64,000 nucleotides of DNA from CALAED01 sp036378315 (GTDB taxonomy: Bacteria; Actinomycetota; Actinomycetes; Streptosporangiales; Streptosporangiaceae): NCBI GenBank assembly GCA_036378315.1, contig DASUWU010000147.1:31750-95749 (forward strand), written 5' to 3'. Made by a program: the position numbers and the translations under genes. The notes beneath the pieces were generated by a model. That model was not told the DNA's origin. It saw nothing but the letters and a program-made list of their open reading frames with translations, and ran no database searches. Shown here one piece after another: positions 22,618 to 31,251 of the stretch (the first letter of the stretch is position 1; each line of letters opens with the position of its first letter).

Positions 22618-23412
22618 ATGCCGAACCGTGCCGCCGCCCTGCCGGCCGCCGCCGTGGCGGTCGCCGCGCTCGCCGTCTCCGGATGCGGCGTTCAGATCCA
22701 CATGGGTCCACGTTCGGTCACGGACGAGGCCGCCGTGACCGGCCAGGTGACGGCCGTCCAGTTGGCGGCCGGCTCCGGCGACATCAGGATCCGCGCCGGC
22801 CAGGACCAGGGTGCGACGATTCACCGCACCATCGACTACCGGGGACGGACCAAGCCGCACCCGAGCCAGCGGCTGTCCGGCGGCGTGCTCACCTTCGTAC
22901 CTGGCTGCACGCACTGCTCGATCGACTACGACCTGACCGTACCCGCCGCCACGCAGGTCCGGATCCGAACCGGCAGCGGCTCCATCCGCGTCGCCGAGGT
23001 GGCCGCCGCCGACCTGCAGACCGGTTCCGGCGACGTGGGCGTCCGCGACGTCCAGGGGGCGGTGCGCGCGCACACCGGCTCGGGGTCCATCATGATCACT
23101 TCGATCGGCGCGCAGGCCGACCTGCACACTTCGTCGGGCGACATCATCGCGACCTCGGTACGCGGCGGTACGCTGCGCGCCGAAACGGGCTCGGGGAGCG
23201 TCACGTTGAAGTTCAGCTCCGCTCCGTCGAACGTGCTGGCGGTCACCGGTTCCGGCGACGTGCGCATCAGGGTCCCCGGCGGCCCCTACCGGGTCGACCA
23301 GTCGACCAAGTCGGGCGACGACTCCGTGCAGGTGCCCACCGACCCGTCCGCCCCGGCCGTCATCGTCGCCAGGACCGGCTCCGGCTCGCTCACCATCGCC
23401 CCCGCCGGCTGA
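22618..23412 (+). CDS. DUF4097-type beta-helical lipoprotein
   Basis: 264 residues. The start is the ATG at 22618, five bases after GGGGG. A lipobox, ALAVSGC, ends a short signal, so the mature protein is lipid-anchored at Cys22. The rest consists of short repeats centred on GSGS/GSGD (for example RTGSGSIRV, QTGSGDVGV, HTGSGSIMI, ETGSGSVTL). This is the pattern of the DUF4097 family, predicted to form a right-handed beta-helix. A Cys pair (CTHC) lies at about 101-104. Function unknown; a surface scaffold or adhesin is usually guessed. It lies 107 bp after the protease gene. Confidence 0.82.
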   Translation: MPNRAAALPAAAVAVAALAVSGCGVQIHMGPRSVTDEAAVTGQVTAVQLAAGSGDIRIRAGQDQGATIHRTIDYRGRTKPHPSQRLSGGVLTFVPGCTHCSIDYDLTVPAATQVRIRTGSGSIRVAEVAAADLQTGSGDVGVRDVQGAVRAHTGSGSIMITSIGAQADLHTSSGDIIATSVRGGTLRAETGSGSVTLKFSSAPSNVLAVTGSGDVRIRVPGGPYRVDQSTKSGDDSVQVPTDPSAPAVIVARTGSGSLTIAPAG

Positions 23413-23460
23413 CGCCCGAGTGCGGATCTGGCGGGAAGTCGCCGCTCGAACCCCGGAACC

Positions 23461-23527
23461 GGCCGGGGGCGTGGGGGCGAAGCTCCCACATCGGGGGGTC
23501 CGGGGGGTCGCCCCCCCGGGTCAACAC
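23461..23527 (+). repeat. Dispersed GC-rich double-hairpin repeat, copy 1
   Basis: A 67-base element beginning GGCCGGGGGCGTGGGGGCGA and ending in CAACAC. It folds into two neighbouring hairpins: GTGGGGGC-GAA-GCTCCCAC and CCGGGGGG-TCG-CCCCCCCGG. A near copy in the same orientation lies at 31122-31188. It lies between the DUF4097 gene and the tRNA gene. Confidence 0.85.
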
Positions 23528-23580
23528 AACGGGCCACGGCGAAGGCGAGCAGAGCTCGCCGAGCATGTAAGGCCACCTCG

Positions 23581-23653
23581 AGCCGGTGGTCGGGATCGAA
23601 CCGACGACCTGCCGCTTACAAGGCGGCTGCTCTGGCCACTGAGCTACACCGGC
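23581..23653 (-). tRNA. tRNA-Thr (anticodon TGT)
   Basis: The minus strand gives a 73-base cloverleaf. The acceptor stem is GCCGGTG/CACCGGC, the D arm is TAGCTCAGTGGCCAGAGC, and the anticodon stem-loop CCGCCTTGTAAGGCGG carries TGT. The T arm holds GGTTCGATCC. CCA is not encoded. It lies 37 bp downstream of the end of rlmB on the same strand, a position also seen in Streptomyces. Confidence 0.96.
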
Positions 23654-23690
23654 GACGTACGAACCGAATGGTAACCGACCTCGGTAACGG

Positions 23691-24599
23691 TCAGGCGGCG
23701 CGGCGGCGGGAGATCTCGTAGAGGGCGATTCCGGTGGCGACGCCGACGTTGAGGGACTCCGCCTTGCCCGGCATGGGGATGCCGACGAGTACGTCGCAGG
23801 CCTCGGCGACGAGCCGCGACAGGCCGCGGCCCTCGGCGCCGACGACGAGCACCAGAGGGTCGGTGGCGAGCTGCAGGTCGGCGACGGCGGTGCCGGCCCC
23901 TGCGTCGAGACCCGCGACGAACAGACCGGCGTTCTGGTAGGAGCGCAGCGCCCTGGTGAGGTTGGTGGCCCGTGCGACGGGGATGTCCGCCAGCGCGCCG
24001 GCCGACGACTTCCAGACGGCGGCGGTGACCCCGGCCGCCCGGCGTTCGGGGATGACCACGCCGGTCGCCCCGAAGGCGGCGGCTGACCGCGCGATGGCGC
24101 CGAGGTTGCGTGGGTCGGTCACGCCGTCGACGGCGACGATCAGCGGGGTGGTGGCGCGGCCGGGCAGGTCGTCGGGATGCGCGTACCGGTACTGGCGGAC
24201 CCGCATCGCGATGCCCTGGTGCACGGCGCCGTCGGTGAGCCGGTCGAGCTCGGCCTTGCCGGTCTCGAGCAGCGGCATCCTGGTGTCGCCGGCGAGCATG
24301 ATCGCCTCGCGGACGCGTTCGTCCGTGGCCGACATGACGTAGAGGGCGGTGCCTGGCACGCCGGCGCGCAGCGCCTCGACGACCGCGTTCCGTCCGGCGA
24401 CGACCTCGGCGGCGCCGGCGCCGGACGCCGCCCCGGAGCCGGCGCGGGCCGCGGCGGGCGCGCGGTTGGCCGGCCCGGTGGTCCACGTGCCGGTGCGGAC
24501 GGACGACTTGGCCGCTCTGGCGGCCTGCCGCCGCCCGTACCAGTGCCGATCCTCGGCCTTCGGGGTGAAGCTGGGGCCCTTCTTGCGCCGCTTCGCCAT
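23691..24599 (-). CDS. rlmB: 23S rRNA (guanosine-2'-O-)-methyltransferase RlmB/TrmH-like
   Basis: 302 residues. A basic N-terminal tail (MAKRRKKGPSF) and an Ala/Gly-rich linker precede the SpoU substrate-binding domain (VVAGRNAVVEALRAG). The knotted SPOUT catalytic domain has its three motifs: DPRNLGAIARSA, LVVGAEGRGLSRL and IPMPGKAESLNVGVA. It methylates a ribose 2'-OH in 23S rRNA (G2251-type). The exact target is inferred from family and from the cysS-rlmB order. It is probably co-transcribed with the Clp-N protein and cysS. Confidence 0.93.
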   Translation of the reverse strand: MAKRRKKGPSFTPKAEDRHWYGRRQAARAAKSSVRTGTWTTGPANRAPAAARAGSGAASGAGAAEVVAGRNAVVEALRAGVPGTALYVMSATDERVREAIMLAGDTRMPLLETGKAELDRLTDGAVHQGIAMRVRQYRYAHPDDLPGRATTPLIVAVDGVTDPRNLGAIARSAAAFGATGVVIPERRAAGVTAAVWKSSAGALADIPVARATNLTRALRSYQNAGLFVAGLDAGAGTAVADLQLATDPLVLVVGAEGRGLSRLVAEACDVLVGIPMPGKAESLNVGVATGIALYEISRRRAA

Positions 24600-24648
24600 G
24601 TGGTCTCGCCCTCCAACGCGCGCGGTAGGGCGGAAGCGCCCCCGACCG

Positions 24649-25239
24649 TCAAAGACTACGCGGTGTGGCTGGTGGTTCGAGTCGCTCCTCGATCGCGGCC
24701 AGCCGCGACTCGATCGCCGCGAGCCGCTCCTCGATGCCCTTCAGCCGGTCGGGCAGCTCACGGAACGGACCGGCGGCGAAGGCGCGCGGTCCTGGCTGCG
24801 CCTCCGCGGGCTCGCCGAGCTCGCTCACCAGGGACCTGACCCGGCCCAGGCCGACGCCCAGCTCGGCCAGCACCCGCGCGGCGGTGCCGTGCTCCTCCCT
24901 GAGCAGGCCGAGCAGGAGGTGCCCGCTGCCGATGTAGTCGTGCCCGAGCTGCAGGGCTTCGCGCAGCGACATCTCCAGCGCCTTCTTGGCCGGCCTGGTG
25001 AACGGCACGTGCCCCTGCTTCGTCGTGCCGCCCGGCCTGATGTGGGCGCCGACCTTCTCGCGTACGGCGTCGGGCGTGACCTGCAGCCGCCGCAGCACCC
25101 GGCAGGCCGTGCCGTCCTCGTCGTGCAGCAGGCCGAGCAGCAGGTGCTCGCTGCCGATGTAGCCGTGGCCGAGGTCACGGGCCTCTTCCTGGGCCAGGAC
25201 GACGACCCGGCGGGCACGGTCGCTGAAACGCTCGAACAC
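24649..25239 (-). CDS. ClpC N-terminal-domain-only protein with C-terminal coiled coil
   Basis: 196 residues. Residues 1-145 carry two Clp_N repeats (FERFSDRARRVVVLAQEEAR ... GSEHLLLGLL and FTRPAKKALEMSLREALQL ... GSGHLLLGLL), as in ClpC. No AAA ATPase module follows. It ends with a heptad stretch (RLKGIEERLAAIESRLAAI), probably a short coiled coil. Free-standing Clp_N proteins may bind adaptors or the ClpC ring, but their role is not established. It sits in the cysS-rlmB operon, 49 bp upstream of rlmB. Confidence 0.87.
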   Translation of the reverse strand: MFERFSDRARRVVVLAQEEARDLGHGYIGSEHLLLGLLHDEDGTACRVLRRLQVTPDAVREKVGAHIRPGGTTKQGHVPFTRPAKKALEMSLREALQLGHDYIGSGHLLLGLLREEHGTAARVLAELGVGLGRVRSLVSELGEPAEAQPGPRAFAAGPFRELPDRLKGIEERLAAIESRLAAIEERLEPPATPRSL

Positions 25240-25298
25240 GGCTACCGCCTCGCGGTGGGGTTTTCGACGTTACGCCGCCGGAACGCCGGCCAACAACC

Positions 25299-26696
25299 TC
25301 AGCCCCGCCTGGGCACCCCGCGCGGACCGCGCGGGGTGTCCTCGACGACGATGCCGGCGGCGCTGAGCGCGTCCCTGATCGTGTCGGCGGTCGCGTAGTC
25401 CTTGCGGGCGCGGGCCGCCTCCCGCTGCTCGAGGACGATCTTCACCAGCGCGTCGACGACGGGACGCAGGTCTTCCTCGCCCGGCCGCACCCAGGCGAGC
25501 GGGTCGAGCCCGAGCGCGCCGGTCATCGCCCGCACGGAGGCCAACGCGGCCTTGACCCGCGCGCCGTCGTCGCCGGCGGCGAGCGCCTGGTTGCCTTCCC
25601 GCACCGTCTCGTGCACGACGGCGAGCGCCTGCGGCACGTTGAGATCCTCGTTCATCGCGGCGGCGAAGGCCTCGGGCACGTCGCCGGGACCGGCGTCGAG
25701 CGGGCCGACCACCTCGGCGGCGCGGGTGACGAAGCCCTCGATCCGCTGGTAGGCGGTGGCCGCGTCGGCCAGCGCGGCGTCGGTGAAGTCGGTGATCGAC
25801 CGGTAGTGCGCGGCGACCAGGTAGTAGCGCACCTCGACCGGCCTGGCCTTTTCCAGCAGGTCGTCGAGCAGCACGACGTTGCCGACGGACTTGCTCATCT
25901 TCTCGCCGCCCACGGTGAGTATGCCGTTGTGCAGCCAGTAGCGGGCGAACCCGTCGCCGGCCGCCTGCGACTGCGCGACCTCGTTCTCGTGGTGGGGGAA
26001 GATCAGATCGACGCCGCCGCCGTGGATGTCGAACGTCGAGCCGAGATACTTGGTCGACATGGCCGAGCATTCGAGGTGCCAGCCGGGCCGGCCAGGGCCC
26101 CACGGCGTCTCCCAGAACGGCTCCCCCGGCTTGGCTCCCTTCCATAGCGTGAAGTCGCGCGGGTCGCGCTTGGCGCCCTCGTCGGCGGTGTCGCCGGCCG
26201 CCCGCATGTTCTCGAGCTTCTGGTGAGACAGGCTGCCGTAGCGGTCGACCCAGGACAGCACGTCGAAGTAGACGTCGCTGCCGGCGGCGTAGGCGTGCCC
26301 TGACTCGATCAGCCGGCGGATCAGCACGATCATCTCCGGGACGTGCCCGGTGGCCTTCGGCTCGACCGTGGGCGGCAGGCAGCCGAGCAGCTCGTAGCCG
26401 CGGGTGAAGGCCCGCTGGTTGGCCTCGGCGAGCGCGAACCAGGGCACGTCCAGCTGCGCGGACGCCGCGATGATCTTGTCGTCGATGTCGGTGACGTTAC
26501 GGGCGAAGATCACTTCATACCCGAGCTGCAGCAGCCAGCGGTGCACGACGTCGTAGATGACGCCCGAGCGCAGGTGACCGATGTGGGGAGCGGCCTGCGG
26601 CGTGGCGCCACACACGTACATCCCCACCCGGCCCTCGCGGAGCGGCTCGAAGGGGCGGATCGTGCGCGTACCGGTGTCGTACAGCTGCAGGCTCAC
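25299..26696 (-). CDS. cysS: Cysteinyl-tRNA synthetase
   Basis: 465 residues from GTG at 26696. Class I motifs are present: HIGH in APHIGHLRSG and KMSKS in GGEKMSKSVGN. Zinc ligands are the Cys in MYVCGAT, the Cys in WHLECSAM and the His-His of FPHHENEVAQS. It charges tRNA-Cys. The related mycothiol enzyme MshC was considered; the start (LQLYDTGTRTI), length and KMSKS context fit CysS better. It heads the operon with the Clp-N gene and rlmB. In Streptomyces it follows ispF, whereas here a tyrosine-catabolism block intervenes. Confidence 0.94.
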   Translation of the reverse strand: MSLQLYDTGTRTIRPFEPLREGRVGMYVCGATPQAAPHIGHLRSGVIYDVVHRWLLQLGYEVIFARNVTDIDDKIIAASAQLDVPWFALAEANQRAFTRGYELLGCLPPTVEPKATGHVPEMIVLIRRLIESGHAYAAGSDVYFDVLSWVDRYGSLSHQKLENMRAAGDTADEGAKRDPRDFTLWKGAKPGEPFWETPWGPGRPGWHLECSAMSTKYLGSTFDIHGGGVDLIFPHHENEVAQSQAAGDGFARYWLHNGILTVGGEKMSKSVGNVVLLDDLLEKARPVEVRYYLVAAHYRSITDFTDAALADAATAYQRIEGFVTRAAEVVGPLDAGPGDVPEAFAAAMNEDLNVPQALAVVHETVREGNQALAAGDDGARVKAALASVRAMTGALGLDPLAWVRPGEEDLRPVVDALVKIVLEQREAARARKDYATADTIRDALSAAGIVVEDTPRGPRGVPRRG

Positions 26697-26809
26697 GCCG
26701 TCAAGGCTATTAGATCGGCGCGCCCGACCCACCGCATTAAGGACCCGAATACGTGCGCACGTCCGGCCGCGCGCGAGCGCGGGAGCGCGGGCCCGCCGGG
26801 GCCGGCCGC

Positions 26810-28012
26810 TCAGCGCCCGCCGCCGCCCTGCGGCCGGGCCCAGGTCCAGGCGTACTCGGGGTCTTCGGCACGGGTGGCCGCCGGCCCGAGGAGCAGCGGC
26901 CGGAACGTGTCGATCATGACGGCCGTCTCCGACGTCGTGGTGACGCCGCGCGCCAGCCCGTCGACCGCCGCCTCCACCGCCCCGGGCTGCGGCCCGTGCG
27001 TGAACCCCGAGGGATGCAGCGAGATGGAGCCGACCCCGATGCCCGACCCCTTGCGCGCCGTGTAGTCGCCGCCCACGTAGAACATCATCTCGTCGGAGTC
27101 GACGTTGTGATGGTTGTACGGGATCGGCACGGCGGCGTCGTCGAAGTCGAGCGGCCGCGGGCAGAACGAGCAGATCACGAAGTTCGGGCCCTCGAACGTC
27201 TGGTGCACAGGCGGCGGCGCGTGGGTGCGCTTCACGATCGGCTCGAAGTCGGCGATGTTGAACACGTACGGGTAGAGGTAGCCGTCCCAACCGACCACGT
27301 CGAACGGGTGGTGCGCGTACGTCAGCCGGGACAGCCCGCCGCGGGCCCGCACCAGCACGGCCACCTCGGTGCCGTCGGCGAGCAGCGGCTCGGCCGGGGC
27401 GCGCAGGTCGCGCTCGCTGTACGGCGCGTGCTCGAGGAACTGGCCGTACTGGGACAGGTAGCGGCGGGGCGGGCGGACGTGGCCGCGCGCCTCCACGACG
27501 AGGGCGCGCACCTGGCCGCCCTCGGGCAGCCAGCGGTGGATCGTGCCCCTCGGGACCACCACGTAGTCGCCCTCGCCCACGTCGAGCGCGCCGTACGTCG
27601 ACTCGAAGCGCGCCGCGCCGGACTGGATGTAGACGACCTCGTCGCCGACGGAGTCGCGGTAGAGCTCGCTCGCCGCGTCCGCGGCGGCGAACGCGATCCT
27701 GACGTCCTCGTTGCCGAACAGCAGCTGCCTGCCCAGCACCAGGTCGCCGCCGGCCGGCAGGTCCTGGGTGCGGTACGCGCGCGGCTGCAGCGGGTGGTTG
27801 GGCGCCAGCGCCGCCTCGGCCTGGGCCGCCGGCGGTTCGACGCCTTCGCTCTTGAGGATCGCCGTCGGCAGGTGCCGGTGGTAGAGCAGCGACGAGTCGG
27901 AGGTGAAGCCCTCCTCGCCCATGAGCTCCTCGGCGTACAGCCCCCCGTCGGGACGCCGGAACTGGATGTGGCGCTTGCGCGGGATCTCACCCACGACCCG
28001 GTAGTACGTCAT
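26810..28012 (-). CDS. hmgA: Homogentisate 1,2-dioxygenase
   Basis: 400 residues of the cupin-fold, iron-dependent ring-cleaving enzyme of tyrosine and phenylalanine breakdown. Landmarks are RRYLSQYGQFLEH, FDVVGWDGYLYPYVFNI, CSFCPRPLDF and PIPYNHHNVDSDEMMFYVGG, which includes iron-ligand His and Glu. The segment ISLHPSGFTHGPQPG carries further ligands. The product, maleylacetoacetate, leads to the substrate of fahA 1.3 kb away. No isomerase gene is visible between them, so isomerisation may be encoded elsewhere. It is divergent from the DUF2637 gene across 143 bp. Confidence 0.92.
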   Translation of the reverse strand: MTYYRVVGEIPRKRHIQFRRPDGGLYAEELMGEEGFTSDSSLLYHRHLPTAILKSEGVEPPAAQAEAALAPNHPLQPRAYRTQDLPAGGDLVLGRQLLFGNEDVRIAFAAADAASELYRDSVGDEVVYIQSGAARFESTYGALDVGEGDYVVVPRGTIHRWLPEGGQVRALVVEARGHVRPPRRYLSQYGQFLEHAPYSERDLRAPAEPLLADGTEVAVLVRARGGLSRLTYAHHPFDVVGWDGYLYPYVFNIADFEPIVKRTHAPPPVHQTFEGPNFVICSFCPRPLDFDDAAVPIPYNHHNVDSDEMMFYVGGDYTARKGSGIGVGSISLHPSGFTHGPQPGAVEAAVDGLARGVTTTSETAVMIDTFRPLLLGPAATRAEDPEYAWTWARPQGGGGR

Positions 28013-28155
28013 GGCCCTCGCCTCACCTCAGCATTGTCGTCATTCGCGCCGTCCGCGGCCGATGATCTGCGCATACCCGCCCGGCAACGGCGAATCACGC
28101 GACACGCGGCGGACAGTCCATCACCTTCCAGCATGATCCAGGCAACAATGGCGCC

Positions 28156-29241
28156 ATGCCCCCTCGTCCTTCCGGGGTCGCACGGCAGCGGCTGCTGGCC
28201 GCTGCCGCCGGTCTCGGCGTCGCCGCCCTCGCCGCGGCGTCCTTCGTGCTGTCGTACGACGACCTGCGCGCGCTGGCGCTCGCCGGCGGCGCGACGCGAC
28301 GTTACGCCCCGGTCTACCCAGGCATGATCGACACGCTCGTGGTGGTGACGATCCTCTCGCTCGTGCTGGCCCGCCGCACGCCCTGGTGGGCCCGCGGCAT
28401 GCGCTGGCTGCTGCTGCTCGCGCTGCTCGCCGGGGCCGCCGCGGCCAGCGCCCAGCGCGCGGTCAAGGGCTACGACCCGCTGCCCGACAAGTGGCTGTCG
28501 GCCGGCGTCGCGGTCGCGCCCTGGGTATTGCTGCTGCTCGCCGCCTGGCTGTGGCTGTCGATGTTCCGGCAGGCGAAGCTGCTCTTCGGCCGGCCGGGCG
28601 CCGGCGCCGGCGGTCGCGGCGGCGCGCTGCCGCCCACGGGAACGGTACGGGTCGTCGCCGCGCAACCCGCCGAGCCGCCGCGCGAGGAGGCCGCGCCGGT
28701 CATCCCCGGGCTCGCCGCGCCACCCGCCGAGCCGGCGGACGTCTCCCCCAACGTACCGTCCGGCCTGCCGGCGAAGGTCCCGGCGACGCTGCCCACGGAC
28801 ATCAAGCTGGTGACGCACCGGCGCGCCGCCCGGATCACCGGCCCGGCCGGGGAGGACGACGACACCGAGACGACCCAGCCCGACCTGGTGATGCCGCGCC
28901 GCCGCGACGACGCCGGCCGGCCCCAGGCGGCGGACGACGTGGACGACTACGCCCTCGCCACGGACCGGGCCGAAGACCCCGATGCCGACGTGCCCGCCGG
29001 CGCCGCCGGCCGCACCTCGACCGACACCGCCCCGCCCGAGGCCGCCGGTGACGACGAAGGCGAGGACGAGGACGACGTGGAGCGGTGGAGCGCGCTGGCC
29101 GCCGAGGACGCCGAACGCTGGGCGCACGAGGCCGCCGACCACTTCGGGGGCCCGCCCGCGCCCGACGGGGCGGCGCCGACCGTGGAGTGGATCCCACCGG
29201 CGAGCAGGTTCCGTAGCTCACCCACCCCGCCACGCGACTGA
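28156..29241 (+). CDS. DUF2637-like membrane protein with acidic tail
   Basis: 361 residues. Four hydrophobic segments fill the first 140 residues (LLAAAAGLGVAALAAASFVL; MIDTLVVVTILSLVLA; WLLLLALLAGAAAA; AVAPWVLLLLAAWLWLSMF). This matches the DUF2637 plan, common in actinobacteria and mobile elements and of unknown function. The remaining 220 residues are Pro-, Asp- and Glu-rich and probably disordered. It sits between the two tyrosine-catabolism genes without an obvious link to them. Confidence 0.72.
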   Translation: MPPRPSGVARQRLLAAAAGLGVAALAAASFVLSYDDLRALALAGGATRRYAPVYPGMIDTLVVVTILSLVLARRTPWWARGMRWLLLLALLAGAAAASAQRAVKGYDPLPDKWLSAGVAVAPWVLLLLAAWLWLSMFRQAKLLFGRPGAGAGGRGGALPPTGTVRVVAAQPAEPPREEAAPVIPGLAAPPAEPADVSPNVPSGLPAKVPATLPTDIKLVTHRRAARITGPAGEDDDTETTQPDLVMPRRRDDAGRPQAADDVDDYALATDRAEDPDADVPAGAAGRTSTDTAPPEAAGDDEGEDEDDVERWSALAAEDAERWAHEAADHFGGPPAPDGAAPTVEWIPPASRFRSSPTPPRD

Positions 29242-29263
29242 CCTGCCCGCGACTGACCTGCCC
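29234..29263 (+). repeat. Exact 15-bp tandem duplication over a stop codon
   Basis: GCGACTGACCTGCCC occurs twice in a row and a third partial copy begins. The first copy contains the TGA of the DUF2637 gene (29239-29241). The duplication looks recent because both copies are identical. Confidence 0.85.
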
Positions 29264-29335
29264 GCGACCGGCCGGGCGGCCACCGCCGGCGAACCGCGCG
29301 CCGGTTCTCGGAGCCGGCGGGGGAAGGTACATCAC

Positions 29336-30559
29336 ATGGAGATCGACTCATGGCCGCCGGCGGCGCCGGGCAGCGGCTTCGGGCCGGCGAACCTGCCGTA
29401 CGGCGTGTTCTCCCGGCCAGGCGAACCACCTCGCGTGGGCGTGGCCATCGGCACGTACGTCGTTGACCTGGCCGGGCTGGGCGCCGCCGGACTGCTCGAC
29501 GACCGCGGGTGGTTCGCGGCCGGGGCGCTGAACGGCTTCATGTCGGCGGGCCGGGCCGCCTGGCAGGCCACCAGGGGACGGCTCACCGAGCTGCTCACCG
29601 ACGTGGCGCACCGCCGGGCCGTGGCCCCCCACCTCGTCCCCGTCGACGAGGCGCGGCTGCACCTGCCGTTCGAGGTGGCGGACTATGTCGACTTCTACTC
29701 GTCCCTCGTCCATGCGACCAACGCCGGCCGCATCTTCCGGGCCGGCGCCGCCGATCCACTGCCGCCGAACTGGCGGCACCTGCCGGTGGGCTACCACGGC
29801 AGGGCCGGTACGGTCGTGGTGTCGGACACCCCGGTGGTCCGGCCGTCCGGGCAGCGCACCGCCCCGGGTGAGCGCGCCCCGTCGTACGGGCCGACAACCA
29901 AGCTCGACTTCGAGGCCGAGGTCGGCTTCGTCGTCGGCGTGCCGGCGGCCGGGCCGGTACCGCCGGCCGACTTCCGCGATCACGTCTTCGGCTTCGTGCT
30001 GGTCAACGACTGGAGCGCGCGGGACATCCAGCGCTGGGAGTCCCAGCCACTCGGCCCCTTCCTCGGCAAGTCGTTCGCCACGTCCATCTCGCCGTGGGTG
30101 GTCCCGGTGGCGGCGCTCGAGGCCGCCCGGGTCACCCCTCCGGTGCAGGACCCGCCGCCGCTCCCCTACCTGCGCTGCGCCGAACCCTGGGGCATCGACC
30201 TGTCGCTGCGGATCGAGCTGAACGGCCACGTGATCGCCCGGCCGGGTTTCGCTTCGATGTACTGGACGGCCCCCCAGCAACTCGCGCACGCCACGGTCAA
30301 CGGCGCCGCGCTGCGAACCGGCGACCTGTTCGCGTCGGGCACCGTCTCGGGGCCGGGCCGCGATCAGCTCGGCTGCCTGCTCGAGCTGACGTGGGACGGC
30401 CGGGACCACATCGACCTGCCCGACGGGACCCGACGAACGTTCCTGGACGACGGCGACACCGTCGTGATCTCCGCCACCGCGCCCGCCGCCGACGGCACCC
30501 GCCTCGCGTTCGGCGCCGTCGCCGGCACCGTCCATCCAGCCGGCCCCGCGCGGCCGTAA
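29336..30559 (+). CDS. fahA: Fumarylacetoacetase
   Basis: 407 residues from the ATG at 29336, after a GGGGGAAGG site. It has the FAH N-terminal SH3-like domain (NLPYGVFSRPGEPPRVGVAIG) and the catalytic C-terminal domain: DYVDFYSSLVHATNAGRIFR, LPVGYHGRAGTVV, KLDFEAEVGFVVG, FGFVLVNDWSARDIQ, LGPFLGKSFATSISPWVVP. Metal ligands Asp and Glu lie in DFYSS and DFEAE. It splits fumarylacetoacetate to fumarate and acetoacetate, the last step after hmgA. The two genes are on opposite strands with DUF2637 between them. Confidence 0.94.
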   Translation: MEIDSWPPAAPGSGFGPANLPYGVFSRPGEPPRVGVAIGTYVVDLAGLGAAGLLDDRGWFAAGALNGFMSAGRAAWQATRGRLTELLTDVAHRRAVAPHLVPVDEARLHLPFEVADYVDFYSSLVHATNAGRIFRAGAADPLPPNWRHLPVGYHGRAGTVVVSDTPVVRPSGQRTAPGERAPSYGPTTKLDFEAEVGFVVGVPAAGPVPPADFRDHVFGFVLVNDWSARDIQRWESQPLGPFLGKSFATSISPWVVPVAALEAARVTPPVQDPPPLPYLRCAEPWGIDLSLRIELNGHVIARPGFASMYWTAPQQLAHATVNGAALRTGDLFASGTVSGPGRDQLGCLLELTWDGRDHIDLPDGTRRTFLDDGDTVVISATAPAADGTRLAFGAVAGTVHPAGPARP

Positions 30560-30574
30560 CCGAACGGCCGCGGG

Positions 30575-31066
30575 TCAGTCGTCAGCGGGCACGACGAGCG
30601 CGGTGGCGATGGCGGCGATGCCCTCGCCACGTCCGGTGAGGCCGAGCCCGTCCGTCGTGGTGGCCGACAGGCTGACCGGTGCGCCGCCGAGCGCCTCGCC
30701 CAGCACTTTCTCGGCCTCGGTGCGACGGCGACCGATCTTGGGCCGGTTGCCGATCACCTGGATGGCGACGTTGCCGACGAGGTAGCCGGCCTCCCCCACG
30801 CGGCGGACGACCTCGCGGAGCAGGTCAGTACCCGACGCGCCGGCCCAGCGCGGGTCACCGGTGCCGAACACCGCGCCGAGATCGCCGAGACCGGCCGCGG
30901 ACAGCAGGGCGTCACAGGCCGCGTGCGCGGCCACGTCGCCGTCGGAGTCGCCCGCCAGCCCGTCGCCCTCGCCGGGCCATTCGAGCCCGGCCACCCACAG
31001 CCGACGCCCGGACGCGAACGGGTGGACGTCGGTTCCGACGCCCACCCGAGGAAGCCGCACGCTCAT
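30575..31066 (-). CDS. ispF: 2-C-methyl-D-erythritol 2,4-cyclodiphosphate synthase
   Basis: 163 residues. It has the zinc-site motif VGVGTDVHPF near the start, the GLAGDSDGDVAAHAACDALL loop with its His, and GNVAIQVIGNRPKIG and SLSATTTDGLGLTGRGEGIAAIA. It makes the cyclic diphosphate in the MEP isoprenoid pathway. In Streptomyces and mycobacteria ispD lies directly between carD and ispF. Here that slot (31067-31251) holds only a GC-rich repeat. Confidence 0.95.
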   Translation of the reverse strand: MSVRLPRVGVGTDVHPFASGRRLWVAGLEWPGEGDGLAGDSDGDVAAHAACDALLSAAGLGDLGAVFGTGDPRWAGASGTDLLREVVRRVGEAGYLVGNVAIQVIGNRPKIGRRRTEAEKVLGEALGGAPVSLSATTTDGLGLTGRGEGIAAIATALVVPADD

Positions 31067-31121
31067 CCGCGATTCAAGACATTCATACGCTCGAAGAAAT
31101 CAATGCATAAAACCCGGCCCC

Positions 31122-31188
31122 GGCCGGGGGCGTGGGGGCGAAGCCCCCACATCGGGGGGTTCCGGGGGTCGTCCCCCCGGGCCAACAC
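31122..31188 (+). repeat. Dispersed GC-rich double-hairpin repeat, copy 2
   Basis: Near-identical to 23461-23527 and in the same orientation. Hairpin 1 here is GTGGGGGC-GAA-GCCCCCAC; copy 1 has one G-T wobble in it. Hairpin 2 is slightly shorter. It lies between carD and ispF, both transcribed leftward, and could act as a terminator of carD. Confidence 0.85.
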
Positions 31189-31251
31189 CGAGGGCCGAGC
31201 AGCGGCGAAGCCGGCCGAAGGCCGGCGAGCAGCCTGCTCCACTCGGGGCCC

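Noticed and set aside
23461..23653. Possible integration site at tRNA-Thr
   Set aside because: No integrase, no duplicated tRNA 3' end and conserved housekeeping genes on both sides. The neighbouring repeat is not a tRNA fragment.
25299..26696. MshC (mycothiol ligase) instead of CysS
   Set aside because: The N-terminus, the length of 465 residues, KMSKS in GGEKMSKSVGN and the operon context fit CysS.
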